Origin: HTCC2207 sp002685195
GTDB lineage: Bacteria; Pseudomonadota; Gammaproteobacteria; Pseudomonadales; Porticoccaceae
Reading direction: 5' to 3'
Length of the DNA stretch: 64,000 nt
NCBI GenBank assembly: GCA_051201675.1
Contig: CP179212.1
Location: 2,294,001 to 2,358,000 of the forward strand
Below, in pieces: positions 56,251-64,000 of the stretch; within the stretch, counting starts at the first letter, position 1, and each line of letters begins with the position of its first letter. A program made the position numbers and the translations under genes. The notes under the pieces are model-generated. The model was given only the letters and a program-made list of their open reading frames with translations, searched no databases and was not told the origin of the DNA.

Positions 56251-56811
56251 CTAAAGCTCTATCGCTATGTTTACCCCAAATCGGGCTCCCATATCACGCT
56301 TTTCTAGATCAGGACTAACCGCTTCATTACCAATAACATTGTCTATTTCAAGCCCATTTGTTGCCTCTGAACGAAGAATAGTCAACACATCTGTATCATC
56401 TAACAATACGAACGGAAATTCATGCCAAGTCCCAATATTGAGCATGAATCCAGCAGTGCCGTCGAACAAAAAAGCACGGGCTTCATCTAAATTAGGCAAC
56501 TCAGTTTCTGTAGGAGGTGACAACAACATTATGAACGGCTTAGCACCTAAAGATACAAATGTTTGAGTGTGCTTATGATGTCTTTCCATGTACTCAGCCA
56601 CTAATGGCCGTCGTTGAACAGTACAAACTGGAATCTCTGTTGTTTCATCAGATATGAACTCACCGAGACGTCGAACTTGTACAGTGCCGTTATACAGGTT
56701 TATTGGCAACGGTTTAACATTTTCATTACGCCCCAGTACCACACCAAAAGGCGCAAGGGCCTCTGGGGTGGCGGTCTCGACCTTAACAGTCTTAATTTCT
56801 ATATTTTTCAC
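56251..56811 (-). CDS. Ureidoglycolate lyase (AllA)-family cupin protein
   Basis: 186 residues. AllA-like features: TPEALAPFGVVLGR near the start, EYMERHHKHTQTFVSLGAKPFIMLLSP, DEARAFLFDGTAGFMLNIGTWHEFPF. AllA splits ureidoglycolate to glyoxylate and urea in purine breakdown. With hydantoinase, cysteine amidase and molybdenum hydroxylase genes nearby, action on a ureido or similar N-C compound is reasonable, though the family also contains uncharacterised members. It is first in its unit, about 70 bases after the promoter at site 2. Confidence 0.78.
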   Translation of the reverse strand: MKNIEIKTVKVETATPEALAPFGVVLGRNENVKPLPINLYNGTVQVRRLGEFISDETTEIPVCTVQRRPLVAEYMERHHKHTQTFVSLGAKPFIMLLSPPTETELPNLDEARAFLFDGTAGFMLNIGTWHEFPFVLLDDTDVLTILRSEATNGLEIDNVIGNEAVSPDLEKRDMGARFGVNIAIEL

Positions 56812-56887
56812 AAGGCTACCTTTAAAATTAAATATGGATTAGTTACTACGCTAATTCTCGAGCAATCCGTTGAATTATTTCGAGAGA

Positions 56888-56916
56888 ATAATAACACAAA
56901 GTAGACGCATAATTCA
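56888..56916 (-). promoter_or_regulatory. Promoter of site 2
   Basis: On the minus strand TGAATT (56911-56916), 17 bases, TATTAT (56888-56893). It begins 2 bases from the dyad at 56919, exactly as the rightward promoter of site 1. Start predicted near 56882. Confidence 0.6.
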
Positions 56917-56918
56917 CT

Positions 56919-56941
56919 TATATGAAAGATATAAACATATA
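56919..56941. promoter_or_regulatory. Operator dyad, site 2 (TATATG-N11-CATATA)
   Basis: Six-base perfect arms with the same 11-base spacing as sites 1 and 3. Read on the minus strand, its flank (AGTGAATTAT) also matches the site 1 flank (GCTGAATTAT). Lies between the AllA-like gene and the end of the molybdenum hydroxylase operon. Confidence 0.7.
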
Positions 56942-56970
56942 CGTGATTAATGTTTGATTTGGATCAAACT

Positions 56971-57471
56971 CTATTTTTCCTCTGGATACATGCGCACACA
57001 GGCTTCAGTAACGGATCGTTTTATACTTTGGTAACCCGTACATCTGCATAAATTACCTGCCAACGCTACCTCCATATCTTCGGTGCTTGGGTTGTGGTTA
57101 TTCTGAATTAGCTCTAGTGAACTAAGTACTATGCCAGGTGCACAGTATCCACATTGCAAACCTGCCTCATCCCAAAATGCTTGCTGGATTGGATGCATAC
57201 TCCCATCATCATCCGCTAAACCTTCGATGGTTGTTATCTCCGCCCTAGACAGGGTAGCTGCCATAGTTATACATGACTTAGCTACCTTCCCATCGATCAT
57301 CACAGTACAGGCTCCACAATGACCTGTCTTGCATCCTAAATGGGTTCCTTTTTTACCAAGGTCATCCCGCAGTACATCCAATAAAGTTCTGCTCGGCAGC
57401 ACATCTAGTTCATGGAACTGCCCATCAACGCGCAACTGGATTAATGCACTGATATCTAATAGATCTTCCAT
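56971..57471 (-). CDS. Molybdenum hydroxylase small subunit, two [2Fe-2S] clusters
   Basis: 166 residues, the standard size. Plant-ferredoxin-type cluster Cys in GCKTGHCGACTVMIDGK (Cys47, 52, 55) with Cys67, and the second cluster in LQCGYCAPGIV and NLCRCTGYQSI. It passes electrons from the molybdenum site to FAD. Last gene of the receptor-hydroxylase operon, 13 bp after the FAD subunit gene. Confidence 0.92.
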   Translation of the reverse strand: MEDLLDISALIQLRVDGQFHELDVLPSRTLLDVLRDDLGKKGTHLGCKTGHCGACTVMIDGKVAKSCITMAATLSRAEITTIEGLADDDGSMHPIQQAFWDEAGLQCGYCAPGIVLSSLELIQNNHNPSTEDMEVALAGNLCRCTGYQSIKRSVTEACVRMYPEEK

Positions 57472-57484
57472 TCACCTATACCTC

Positions 57485-58366
57485 TTAACCGTTGCTCGAT
57501 GAGTTAATCAATTTACCCAGCGCCATTTCAGTTGCTCGACGAGCAGCGACACCTGCCATCGCCTTGCGCCAAACGCCATCCCCTTGCTGATCACTAAGTG
57601 GCTCAACAATGGCATCGCTGCATGTTTTTTGTATCGCCAGACCTACCTCTGAAGTGTAAGGACCACCTAAATAGCCATCTAAATTCCCAGACACTACGAC
57701 GACTTTTTCAGTCGCAGCACCAATAGCCACACGAATCGATTTTAAGTTCTCACCATCTAATTGAATCACCACTGCAGCATTCGCAGAACCGTAGGCTCCG
57801 GCACTATTCTTTAACTTGTAGTAGCTCCAGAGAGTGGTCGGAGACATCGGTTTAACTAAAATTTTTGTTAATATCGATGAAGTCCCAAGACCATGGTTTG
57901 AGAGGTCTTGAAGCTCAGCTAATGACATACGCTGTGACCCCTTCTCACTCAATAACTCTACTTCAGCTTCTAAAGCTAAGAGCGCAGGCGCAACATCATA
58001 GAGAGGGTGCATCGCAACAATATTACCGCCAATAGTCCCTCGATTATGCACCTGCATACCGCCACCTATCTGTTTTGCGGCATAGGCTAACAAGGGTAAT
58101 GTTTCGACAATTTCCTCTATATTCTGAATATCACGATGAACTGTTAAGGGGCCTATAGATACTTCATCAGTCTCAGCACTTACCCCTCTTAGAGCATCAA
58201 TACCTCCGATATCCACATAGACATCGGGCATCATTACGCCATAATTAATATAAGGCATAATCTCTTGCCCTCCAGCAATTATTACTGCACCACTACTTAG
58301 ACTGGCCAGCAATTCTGATGCCTGTTCTAGATCGCGAGGTCTTGCGTACATCGGGTGAAGGCTCAT
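57485..58366 (-). CDS. Molybdenum hydroxylase FAD-binding medium subunit
   Basis: 293 residues, typical for CoxM/NdhF-type subunits. FAD loops: GAVIIAGGQEIMPYINYG (a variant of the AGGTDLxP loop) and MQVHNRGTIGGNIVAMHPLYD (usual NRGTIGGNI). A VRVAIGAATEKVVV segment and a C-terminal ARRATEMALGKL helix complete it. It accepts electrons from the iron-sulfur subunit and hands them to an acceptor. Its ATG directly follows the stop of the large subunit gene. Confidence 0.9.
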   Translation of the reverse strand: MSLHPMYARPRDLEQASELLASLSSGAVIIAGGQEIMPYINYGVMMPDVYVDIGGIDALRGVSAETDEVSIGPLTVHRDIQNIEEIVETLPLLAYAAKQIGGGMQVHNRGTIGGNIVAMHPLYDVAPALLALEAEVELLSEKGSQRMSLAELQDLSNHGLGTSSILTKILVKPMSPTTLWSYYKLKNSAGAYGSANAAVVIQLDGENLKSIRVAIGAATEKVVVVSGNLDGYLGGPYTSEVGLAIQKTCSDAIVEPLSDQQGDGVWRKAMAGVAARRATEMALGKLINSSSNG

Positions 58367-60766
58367 TTACTTAACCCCCTCAGAATTATTTGCGTTTTGA
58401 ATCGCCGACCAAACACGTGAAGGTGTTAAAGGCATTTCGTGTATTACAACTTCGAGGGGCTCCAATGCATTATTCACAGCATTAACAAGAGCCGCGGCGG
58501 AGCCACCGACCCCTGCCTCACCCGCACCTTTTAATCCCAAATAGTTATCAGGGTTCGGAGAGTCATGGTGCGCCATGCCTACCGCAGGCATATCAGCCAT
58601 TCGAAGCATCACATAGTCCTTAAAGGACTTCGTCAACTGAACGCCATTGGCGTCGTATTGAACATCCTCAGTGAGAGCTCCACCTAAACCCATAGCAAAA
58701 GCTCCGCAAACCTGTCCTTCAACAAGGATGGGATTAATAACCTTGCCGCAATCATGGGCCGCAGCAAGACTTAATAAATCGATTTTCCCAGTTTCTATGT
58801 CTACTTCACACACAACAACATACACTGCATTGGAATAACTAGGATAAGGGTTAATGCGGCCATTCTCATCGGGAAGATGACTAATCCCGGGGGGTTTAAA
58901 TGTTCTCGTCGCTTCTAGCGGCGGATCAATACACATAGCGACATCATAGGCTCGAGTGTAAGAGGCATAGCAAACTTCTGCGAATGTTAAGGTGGTATCT
59001 CCGTTATCACTAGAGGAGAAAATGCCCTCTGATAGGCTAAGAGTATCGATTTCTACCTCAAGGAGAGCGGCTGCAACTGCATTTATCTTATCTCTTACAT
59101 CCTTAGCCGCCAGAGCTGCAGAACCTCCTCCGACAATAGTACTTCGACCTGAATAGTTGCCAAAACCATAAGGGGACGAATTAGTGTCGCCTTGTAAAAC
59201 TTCTATCCTATCCATGTCTATGCCAAGCTCATCAGCAACAATCTGAGCAATTGCAGTGCCATTATGAGTTCCTGGGCTAGTAATGCCTGTTAGCACTCGA
59301 ACTGTCCCATCAGGACCAACCCGCACAGAACTAGAGTCATATCCAGCCACCATTGTTCCGGGAATCGTTCCACCCTCAGGTGTCAACTCAAAGGCCATAC
59401 CAATTCCGATATGGCGTCCGTCAGCAAGTGCTGTTTTTTGCTTGTCCTTCCAATCCTCGTAACCAATAGTTTCAAGCGCTTTTAGAAGCACACCGCCATA
59501 ATCACCTGAATCATAAACAAGCCCCGTAGGGCTAGGATAAGGAAATTGGTCCTTCGTAATAAAATTTCTCAACCTTAAATCAATCGGAGAAATTCCAAAT
59601 TGACGAGCCGCATTATCCATTGCCAGTTCTAAAGCTATAGCAGTAGATTCCTTGCCGTAGCCCCTGGCAGCATTCCAAGAAGGCTTATTCGTCGTCACAG
59701 CATTCATGTGTACGTCGATATTCTCAACTTTGTAAGGACCAGGCATTGTCAACCCAGTCAAAAAAGCCATGCCCCAACCAGGACAAGCCGAAGGGGCTCC
59801 GATATTCGCCAAAAAATGGTCTCGCAACCCAGTCATGATGCCATCAGAATCAAATGCCATCTCCACCTTGTGCTGTTGCTCTCGTGCACCTATAAGAAGA
59901 CATTCCTCTCTGTTTTCCACCCACTTAACAGGCCGGCGAATCAGCTTAGTCATCAGACAAATTAACGGCTCTTCTGGATGACCATGCATTTTCAGACCAA
60001 ATGCCCCACCAATGGTAGAAGCTATAATACGGATTTTGTTTTCATTCATCCGCAAAGTCTCAGCCAACACTAATCGTAATGGGTGAGGATTCTGACAGGT
60101 GCCATAAAGGGTAATACTCTCAGTATCATGCTCCCATACTGCGTTGTAACAGCGCGTCTCCATGGGTTGACTTGAAAAGCGGTGGATTTTCACATCAGTT
60201 GTTACAATCTTATCAGCCTGATCAAAAGCAGCTTGAGTGTCACCATTCATAAAAGGGACATATATCAAGACATTATCATCCCATTCAGGGACAACTGAAC
60301 GTGCGCCTTTTGCTATGGCTTTTTCAGCATCAACAACGGGTTCTTTTAGGGTGTAATCCACTTGAATACGTGATGCTGCATACCTTGCCGTACGCTCATC
60401 TTCCGCAATTACGATTGCTACTGGCTGCCCATAACACCAAGCTTCATCAACTGCCATCATAGGAAGCCGAGTAGACTTCCCACCAAATATTGCAGGGTTT
60501 AGATGATCCGTGATCCCATTGGTGTGCTCAAAAATATCACGACCACAAAGTGCTAAATGAACCCCTGATATTTTTTTAGCCCCGGACAAGTCGACACTAT
60601 TAATTTTCGCTGCAGCGTGAGGACTGCGAAGAATATAGGCATAAAGCTGCCCTTCAAAGGTGTAGTCATTCGTGTATTTAGCTTTTCCGACCAGTGGAGC
60701 CCGAAGCTCTTTAGCACGAACAGACTGACCAACATAACTTTCTGATAACTGTTTACCTTTAACCAT
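58367..60766 (-). CDS. Molybdenum hydroxylase large subunit (xanthine oxidase family)
   Basis: 799 residues, no signal peptide. Cofactor and active-site blocks: GKAKYTNDYTF, FSSQPMETRCYNAVWE, TIGGAFGLKMHGHPEEPL, NAARGYGKESTAIALELAMDN, GITSPGTHNGTAIAQIVADELG, and the catalytic Glu in GLKGAGEAGVGGSAAA near residue 745. The active-site loop lacks the Cys of CO dehydrogenase (CSFR), so CO is not the substrate. It hydroxylates a carbon next to ring nitrogen or an aldehyde or acyl-CoA with water as oxygen source. It lies 27 bp downstream of the TonB receptor gene, which implies cotranscription. Confidence 0.9.
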   Translation of the reverse strand: MVKGKQLSESYVGQSVRAKELRAPLVGKAKYTNDYTFEGQLYAYILRSPHAAAKINSVDLSGAKKISGVHLALCGRDIFEHTNGITDHLNPAIFGGKSTRLPMMAVDEAWCYGQPVAIVIAEDERTARYAASRIQVDYTLKEPVVDAEKAIAKGARSVVPEWDDNVLIYVPFMNGDTQAAFDQADKIVTTDVKIHRFSSQPMETRCYNAVWEHDTESITLYGTCQNPHPLRLVLAETLRMNENKIRIIASTIGGAFGLKMHGHPEEPLICLMTKLIRRPVKWVENREECLLIGAREQQHKVEMAFDSDGIMTGLRDHFLANIGAPSACPGWGMAFLTGLTMPGPYKVENIDVHMNAVTTNKPSWNAARGYGKESTAIALELAMDNAARQFGISPIDLRLRNFITKDQFPYPSPTGLVYDSGDYGGVLLKALETIGYEDWKDKQKTALADGRHIGIGMAFELTPEGGTIPGTMVAGYDSSSVRVGPDGTVRVLTGITSPGTHNGTAIAQIVADELGIDMDRIEVLQGDTNSSPYGFGNYSGRSTIVGGGSAALAAKDVRDKINAVAAALLEVEIDTLSLSEGIFSSSDNGDTTLTFAEVCYASYTRAYDVAMCIDPPLEATRTFKPPGISHLPDENGRINPYPSYSNAVYVVVCEVDIETGKIDLLSLAAAHDCGKVINPILVEGQVCGAFAMGLGGALTEDVQYDANGVQLTKSFKDYVMLRMADMPAVGMAHHDSPNPDNYLGLKGAGEAGVGGSAAALVNAVNNALEPLEVVIHEMPLTPSRVWSAIQNANNSEGVK

Positions 60767-60793
60767 GTTCCTAACTCCTCACATCAAAGCGCA

Positions 60794-63271
60794 CTAGAAT
60801 TGATAACCGAACTCAACTCCTAGGGTTCGCCCAGCACCTGGTGCAACAAAGGTTCCACCAAACTCGGCAGCGGGTATCACCTCTGAAAGCACATCTTCAT
60901 CAAATACATTTAGTCCGTACAGTGCCACTCTCCAATCCTCTTGGCTACTTAGCTCAAGACGTAAATCCAATGTGTTATATGAATCTCGCTTGGTTTTCGA
61001 AAAATCAGCCGTTCCTAGTCCCGGAAAGAATAAGTCAAACGAGGTGCGAACAGTTTCATCTTGAACTGTATGGAACCAAGTAGGGCCGGTAAGACGCCAA
61101 TCTGCTCGGAAAGAAAGTTCTGCACCATCGTTCACTGCTACTAGATACTGAGCACCTAGATTAAGAGTGTAATCTGGTGTGTAGGGTGAGCTATTTCCTT
61201 CGGTATTTGGTCTAGCGCTATTTTTACCAATATCACTTTCGTTAAACGTTGCGCTGCCAAATACAGTCCAAGATTCAGAGACCAACGCATTGAATGTCGT
61301 TTCTAATCCGTATATCTTAACTTCATCAATGTTAGAGACGACCCGTAAAAGCCCGAAACCTCCAGTGAAGAATTCGAAAAACTGCATGTCTGTCACATCG
61401 GTATGAAATACTGCCACTTCCAGACTTACCTTCCCATCAGCAACAGAACCCTTAGCTCCTAGCTCAAAGGCGCTTGATGTTTCTTTATCGTACTGGTCGT
61501 TGATATTAATGCCTGACCCAAGCGGTGTATTGAAATTGTTCTGTAAGACAGCGGCACTACCTTGGCTGTTAAAGCCTCCTGCCTTAAAACCTACACCCCA
61601 GTTACCGTATACGTTCCAGTTGTCATTGACAGACCGCGCTAAACTGATCTTCGGCTGCCACTCATCATAGCTATTGGATGCATCGGGCATCATCCCCTGA
61701 GCAGGCAATCCTGGATTAATCGGAGCACCTGTCGCTGGATCCAATACATTGGGCACTCGACTGCTAACATCTCGTTCTTCGCGGTCATAACGTAGCGCCG
61801 CTGACAACTTCAAGTCTTGAGCAATGTCGTATTCAACACCACCGAAAACAGCATAAACATTGGTTTTGAAACTGTCCGCAAACATTAAAGAGGTGGGATT
61901 TTTACTTTCCGGCGGATTGTAAGCTCGAAGCACTGGTCCTCTGCCTTGGTCCTCTGCGATTGATACTGAAGTATCACGATCGATAGAAAGATAATAAGCG
62001 CCTAATGACCAACTCATATTATCGCCATCGTGGGTCAAACGAATCTCAGCACTAACATCTCTCTGTGAACGCGCCTGAAATTGCGTGCCATCACAGGTTG
62101 TAGGACCAAATGGACCAAATACTGAAGTAAAGACGTCCGGCAATAAAACCTGAGGACTTGGTAATTGGTAGCCTGCAGAAAGAAGCTCTGCTGTCGTTTC
62201 ACGACAAGAAGGCTCGAGCTCAAATCGATAGAAAGAAGCCGCTGTACTATCTGCGATCCATTGCTGATCTAGATCAGAGTAAAGAGCCCATGAAGTCAAA
62301 GAATAGCTATCAAAGTCCCAAGTTCCTTTAACTGAAAGTTCTTTAGTTTCTTGAATATTTTCTGGTTTTATATTGCCTATAAAATCGTATTTGTGGTCAT
62401 TTACATCTTCATCAAATAATGGGTTCCCGAGGGCCGCAGCAAAACTTGGGAGATTGAACACCGGGTTGAAGCTTAAAGCAGAACCAGAAAACTTTGCATA
62501 GCGAGCTTTAATGTCAAACTCTTTCTGGTCACTCGGTGCGATTATAAGACGAGCACCTACAGTGTTATTGTCCACCGCATCAACAGTTGCGCCCTGTGCA
62601 TTGGCTACCGGACTCGTATTTCTATAATGTCCATCAGACTCAAAGTGATCACCATACAAAACAATACCCGCGTTATCTGAAATTGGTCCTTCAATAATTG
62701 TCGTGAATCCCTGGACACTATTCTCACCCAACTTAGCACTCACATCGACAATCATTTCCTCACCTGGCTTTTTTGTGGAGAGGACAAAAGCGCCAGCAGC
62801 TGCGTTACGTCCGTAGTAGGCGCCCTGAGGTCCCTTCAGAACCTCCACCTGAACTAGCTTGCCATGCATTTGAGCTATTTGAGCCGTATTAGTTTTCAGG
62901 ATTCCATCAACCACAAGAGCCACATTACTTTCAGCATCTCGTGCACCGTTTATTCCACGGATATTTATCTGTGTATCGCCAACCTCCGCAGTTTTTGTCA
63001 CCATTGAAACACCTGGCGTAAGGTTTACTACACCTTCCACTGATGCTACACCGCTTCTTCTCAAAGCATCTTCAGTAAGAACAGATACGCTGGCGGGGAC
63101 GTCCTCAAGACGCTCTTCTACCCTTCGAGCAATCACTGTAATTTCTTCAAGAGTTCGTACTTTCTTTTCAGTTTCAGAAACAGCAACTACTGGAAAAGCA
63201 ACCATCGCTGCCAAAAGAAAGTTCACTAGTTGAGTATTAATCTTTAGGTCTAAAGGCTTGTTGCTGTTCAT
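60794..63271 (-). CDS. TonB-dependent outer-membrane receptor, first gene of the hydroxylase operon
   Basis: 825 residues. GGAG lies 7 bases before the ATG at 63271. A signal peptide ends near VVAVSETEKK, followed by a TonB-box-like LEEITVIARR and a plug (DVPASVSVLTEDALRRSG, NLTPGVSMV, INIRGINGARD, VEVLKGPQGAYYGRNAAAGAF). The barrel ends in GVEFGYQF with terminal Phe. It has the layout of receptors for small organic compounds or siderophores. Being at the head of a Mo-hydroxylase operon and under a locus-wide operator suggests that it imports the compound degraded by the locus. Confidence 0.92.
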   Translation of the reverse strand: MNSNKPLDLKINTQLVNFLLAAMVAFPVVAVSETEKKVRTLEEITVIARRVEERLEDVPASVSVLTEDALRRSGVASVEGVVNLTPGVSMVTKTAEVGDTQINIRGINGARDAESNVALVVDGILKTNTAQIAQMHGKLVQVEVLKGPQGAYYGRNAAAGAFVLSTKKPGEEMIVDVSAKLGENSVQGFTTIIEGPISDNAGIVLYGDHFESDGHYRNTSPVANAQGATVDAVDNNTVGARLIIAPSDQKEFDIKARYAKFSGSALSFNPVFNLPSFAAALGNPLFDEDVNDHKYDFIGNIKPENIQETKELSVKGTWDFDSYSLTSWALYSDLDQQWIADSTAASFYRFELEPSCRETTAELLSAGYQLPSPQVLLPDVFTSVFGPFGPTTCDGTQFQARSQRDVSAEIRLTHDGDNMSWSLGAYYLSIDRDTSVSIAEDQGRGPVLRAYNPPESKNPTSLMFADSFKTNVYAVFGGVEYDIAQDLKLSAALRYDREERDVSSRVPNVLDPATGAPINPGLPAQGMMPDASNSYDEWQPKISLARSVNDNWNVYGNWGVGFKAGGFNSQGSAAVLQNNFNTPLGSGININDQYDKETSSAFELGAKGSVADGKVSLEVAVFHTDVTDMQFFEFFTGGFGLLRVVSNIDEVKIYGLETTFNALVSESWTVFGSATFNESDIGKNSARPNTEGNSSPYTPDYTLNLGAQYLVAVNDGAELSFRADWRLTGPTWFHTVQDETVRTSFDLFFPGLGTADFSKTKRDSYNTLDLRLELSSQEDWRVALYGLNVFDEDVLSEVIPAAEFGGTFVAPGAGRTLGVEFGYQF

Positions 63272-63331
63272 TATAGGACTCCGTGGATGTTTGAATTAGA
63301 GCTATTAAAATCTGCAGAAATAACTTTTAGT

Positions 63332-63361
63332 ATTGTAAGGTAGCGCTTAAAAGAAAGTCAA
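63332..63361 (-). promoter_or_regulatory. Promoter of the TonB receptor-hydroxylase operon
   Basis: On the minus strand -35 TTGACT (63356-63361), 18 bases, -10 TACAAT (63332-63337). Start predicted near 63325, a 54-base leader. Same elements and spacing as the leftward promoter of site 1. Confidence 0.68.
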
Positions 63362-63372
63362 TGTATTCTACA

Positions 63373-63395
63373 TACATGGTAATATAATTCATATA
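63373..63395. promoter_or_regulatory. Operator dyad, site 3 (TACATG-N11-CATATA)
   Basis: Same arm spacing as sites 1 and 2, with one substitution in the left arm. Centre at about -59 for the leftward promoter. A rightward promoter is only weakly recognisable (CGAACT, 17 bases, TTTGTA). Confidence 0.68.
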
Positions 63396-63578
63396 CTCGA
63401 ACTATATGATTTTATGCAACTTTGTAGTTAGTCATAAAAGCACTTTACTGATCAACTTGATATATTGTTTATCGTTTGATAACTTGAAATTAGATGGTTA
63501 ATTTTAAGACTAAAATAAGATACTAGAAGTTAAAAAAATTGAAAAATAACTAACCAAATTACATTAAAGGATTTAACG

Positions 63579-64000
63579 ATGTTAAGTGCATTACTGAAGC
63601 ACCAACGCTTGGTGTTAATTGCAGCTCTCGCAATTAGCGTGTGTCATGTCTCGGCTAGTGAAAATAGAGACTGGAATAAGATGACCTTCATCGATGTGAA
63701 CGCTATGGATTGGGAAGAAATGTGGACCGGACTCAAGGACACAAGCAGAGGGAAAAAGCTGTACTCAAACGATCAGGGTGGTTTCATGCTCTATTTGGAG
63801 CACGATCACGGTTGGGATTCTTTAAATACATCACGTCATTTCCATGACTTTCACGAGTGGGGCTATGTATTAAATGGTAACTTTTTGATCTATGAATTCG
63901 TCAATGGAGAACAAAACAGTGGATCTCTTTACAACATGAAAGCTGGTACATGGATGAGTCGGCCACCATTTAGTATTCATGGACATCGCCCAGATGCCAT
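63579..64000 (+). CDS. Secreted cupin-domain protein, 3' end cut by window edge
   Basis: The ATG at 63579 has AAAGG 8 bases upstream. The first 140 residues are visible, starting with a signal peptide (cleavage near HVSA-SENRD). A cupin motif is seen: SRHFHDFHEWGYVLNGNF, then AGTWMSRPPFSIHGHRPDA, giving His and Glu metal ligands of motif 1 and the Pro/Gly turn and His of motif 2. It may bind a metal and a ligand or act as a small dioxygenase/isomerase in the periplasm. Divergent from the TonB receptor over operator site 3, so it probably belongs to the same regulon. The C-terminal part is outside the window. Confidence 0.72.
   Translation, partial: MLSALLKHQRLVLIAALAISVCHVSASENRDWNKMTFIDVNAMDWEEMWTGLKDTSRGKKLYSNDQGGFMLYLEHDHGWDSLNTSRHFHDFHEWGYVLNGNFLIYEFVNGEQNSGSLYNMKAGTWMSRPPFSIHGHRPDA

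Larger units (their letters stand above)
63331..63395. repeat. 65-bp regulatory element, copy 2
   Basis: About 52 of 65 bases match 51197-51261. It contains the leftward promoter and operator dyad that head the receptor-hydroxylase operon. The intergenic gap 63272-63578 (307 bp) holds only this element and the AT-rich approach to the cupin gene. Confidence 0.75.

Noticed and set aside
58367..60766. Carbon monoxide dehydrogenase large subunit
   Set aside because: The CSFR-type active-site loop is absent; the equivalent region reads ARGYGKES, so another hydroxylase substrate is expected.
1..64000. CRISPR arrays, IS elements, tRNA or rRNA genes
   Set aside because: No regularly spaced repeats, transposase-like proteins, flanking terminal repeats or RNA gene cores were seen on reading both strands.

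Overview
The window is about 64 kb of chromosomal DNA with moderate GC, dense genes and short intergenic gaps. It suggests a marine, heterotrophic gammaproteobacterium of the SAR92/OM60/Cellvibrionales kind. The clues are two large TonB-dependent receptors, a TPR-sulfotransferase beside one of them, a GH17-rich beta-glucan locus, a CaiT-like betaine transporter and an E. coli-like CaiD. This placement is inference; no rRNA, tRNA, phage, IS element or CRISPR array is visible. No recognisable transcription-factor gene lies in the window.

Region 1 (1-5.3 kb): a secreted M28 peptidase cut by the window edge, a secreted PDZ protein that looks inserted in a SnoaL-like fold, a JmjC/cupin_8 oxygenase and a secreted amidohydrolase. 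Region 2 (5.5-16.1 kb, all + strand): a carnitine/gamma-butyrobetaine locus. It holds a BCCT transporter, a nitroreductase, an FAD oxidoreductase, a BKACE (dehydrocarnitine cleavage), a carnitine dehydrogenase-thioesterase fusion, an acyl-CoA dehydrogenase, an NDP-forming acyl-CoA synthetase and CaiD. Together these could convert gamma-butyrobetaine to glycine betaine through CoA thioesters. A bidirectional terminator closes the locus.

Region 3 (16.1-29.6 kb): TonB receptor, TPR-sulfotransferase, secreted alpha/beta hydrolase, BetB-type aldehyde dehydrogenase, secreted PHP phosphodiesterase, CotH-kinase lipoprotein, a small secreted Cys-rich protein and a UbiH/UbiM-like flavin hydroxylase. 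Region 4 (29.7-40.2 kb): a beta-1,3-glucan (laminarin-type) cassette with a GH17 lipoprotein, a GH2/GH5-like barrel enzyme, a GPH-family sugar symporter, a 1154-residue GH94/149/161-like phosphorylase and two cytoplasmic GH17 proteins.

Region 5 (40.3-64 kb) is the most unusual part: one apparently co-regulated catabolic locus of unknown substrate. Its units are (a) hyuA-hyuB-cysteine amidase-leuC-leuD; (b) a CaiB-type CoA transferase, an AMP-forming acyl-CoA ligase and an amidohydrolase-fold protein; (c) a small membrane protein and a UbiD decarboxylase; (d) an AllA-like protein, a Tat-exported FAD oxidase and a triad-less alpha/beta hydrolase; (e) a TonB receptor followed by a three-subunit molybdenum hydroxylase; (f) a secreted cupin protein running off the window. 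Three intergenic regions carry the same 23-bp dyad, TAYATG-N11-CATATA, at fixed spacing from recognisable -35/-10 elements. Two of these sites sit in 65-bp copies identical at about 52 positions. This ties units b, c, d, e and probably f into one regulon. Import by TonB, ring hydroxylation, decarboxylation, cyclic amide opening, deamidation and hydration is a plausible order of steps, but the substrate is not determined.
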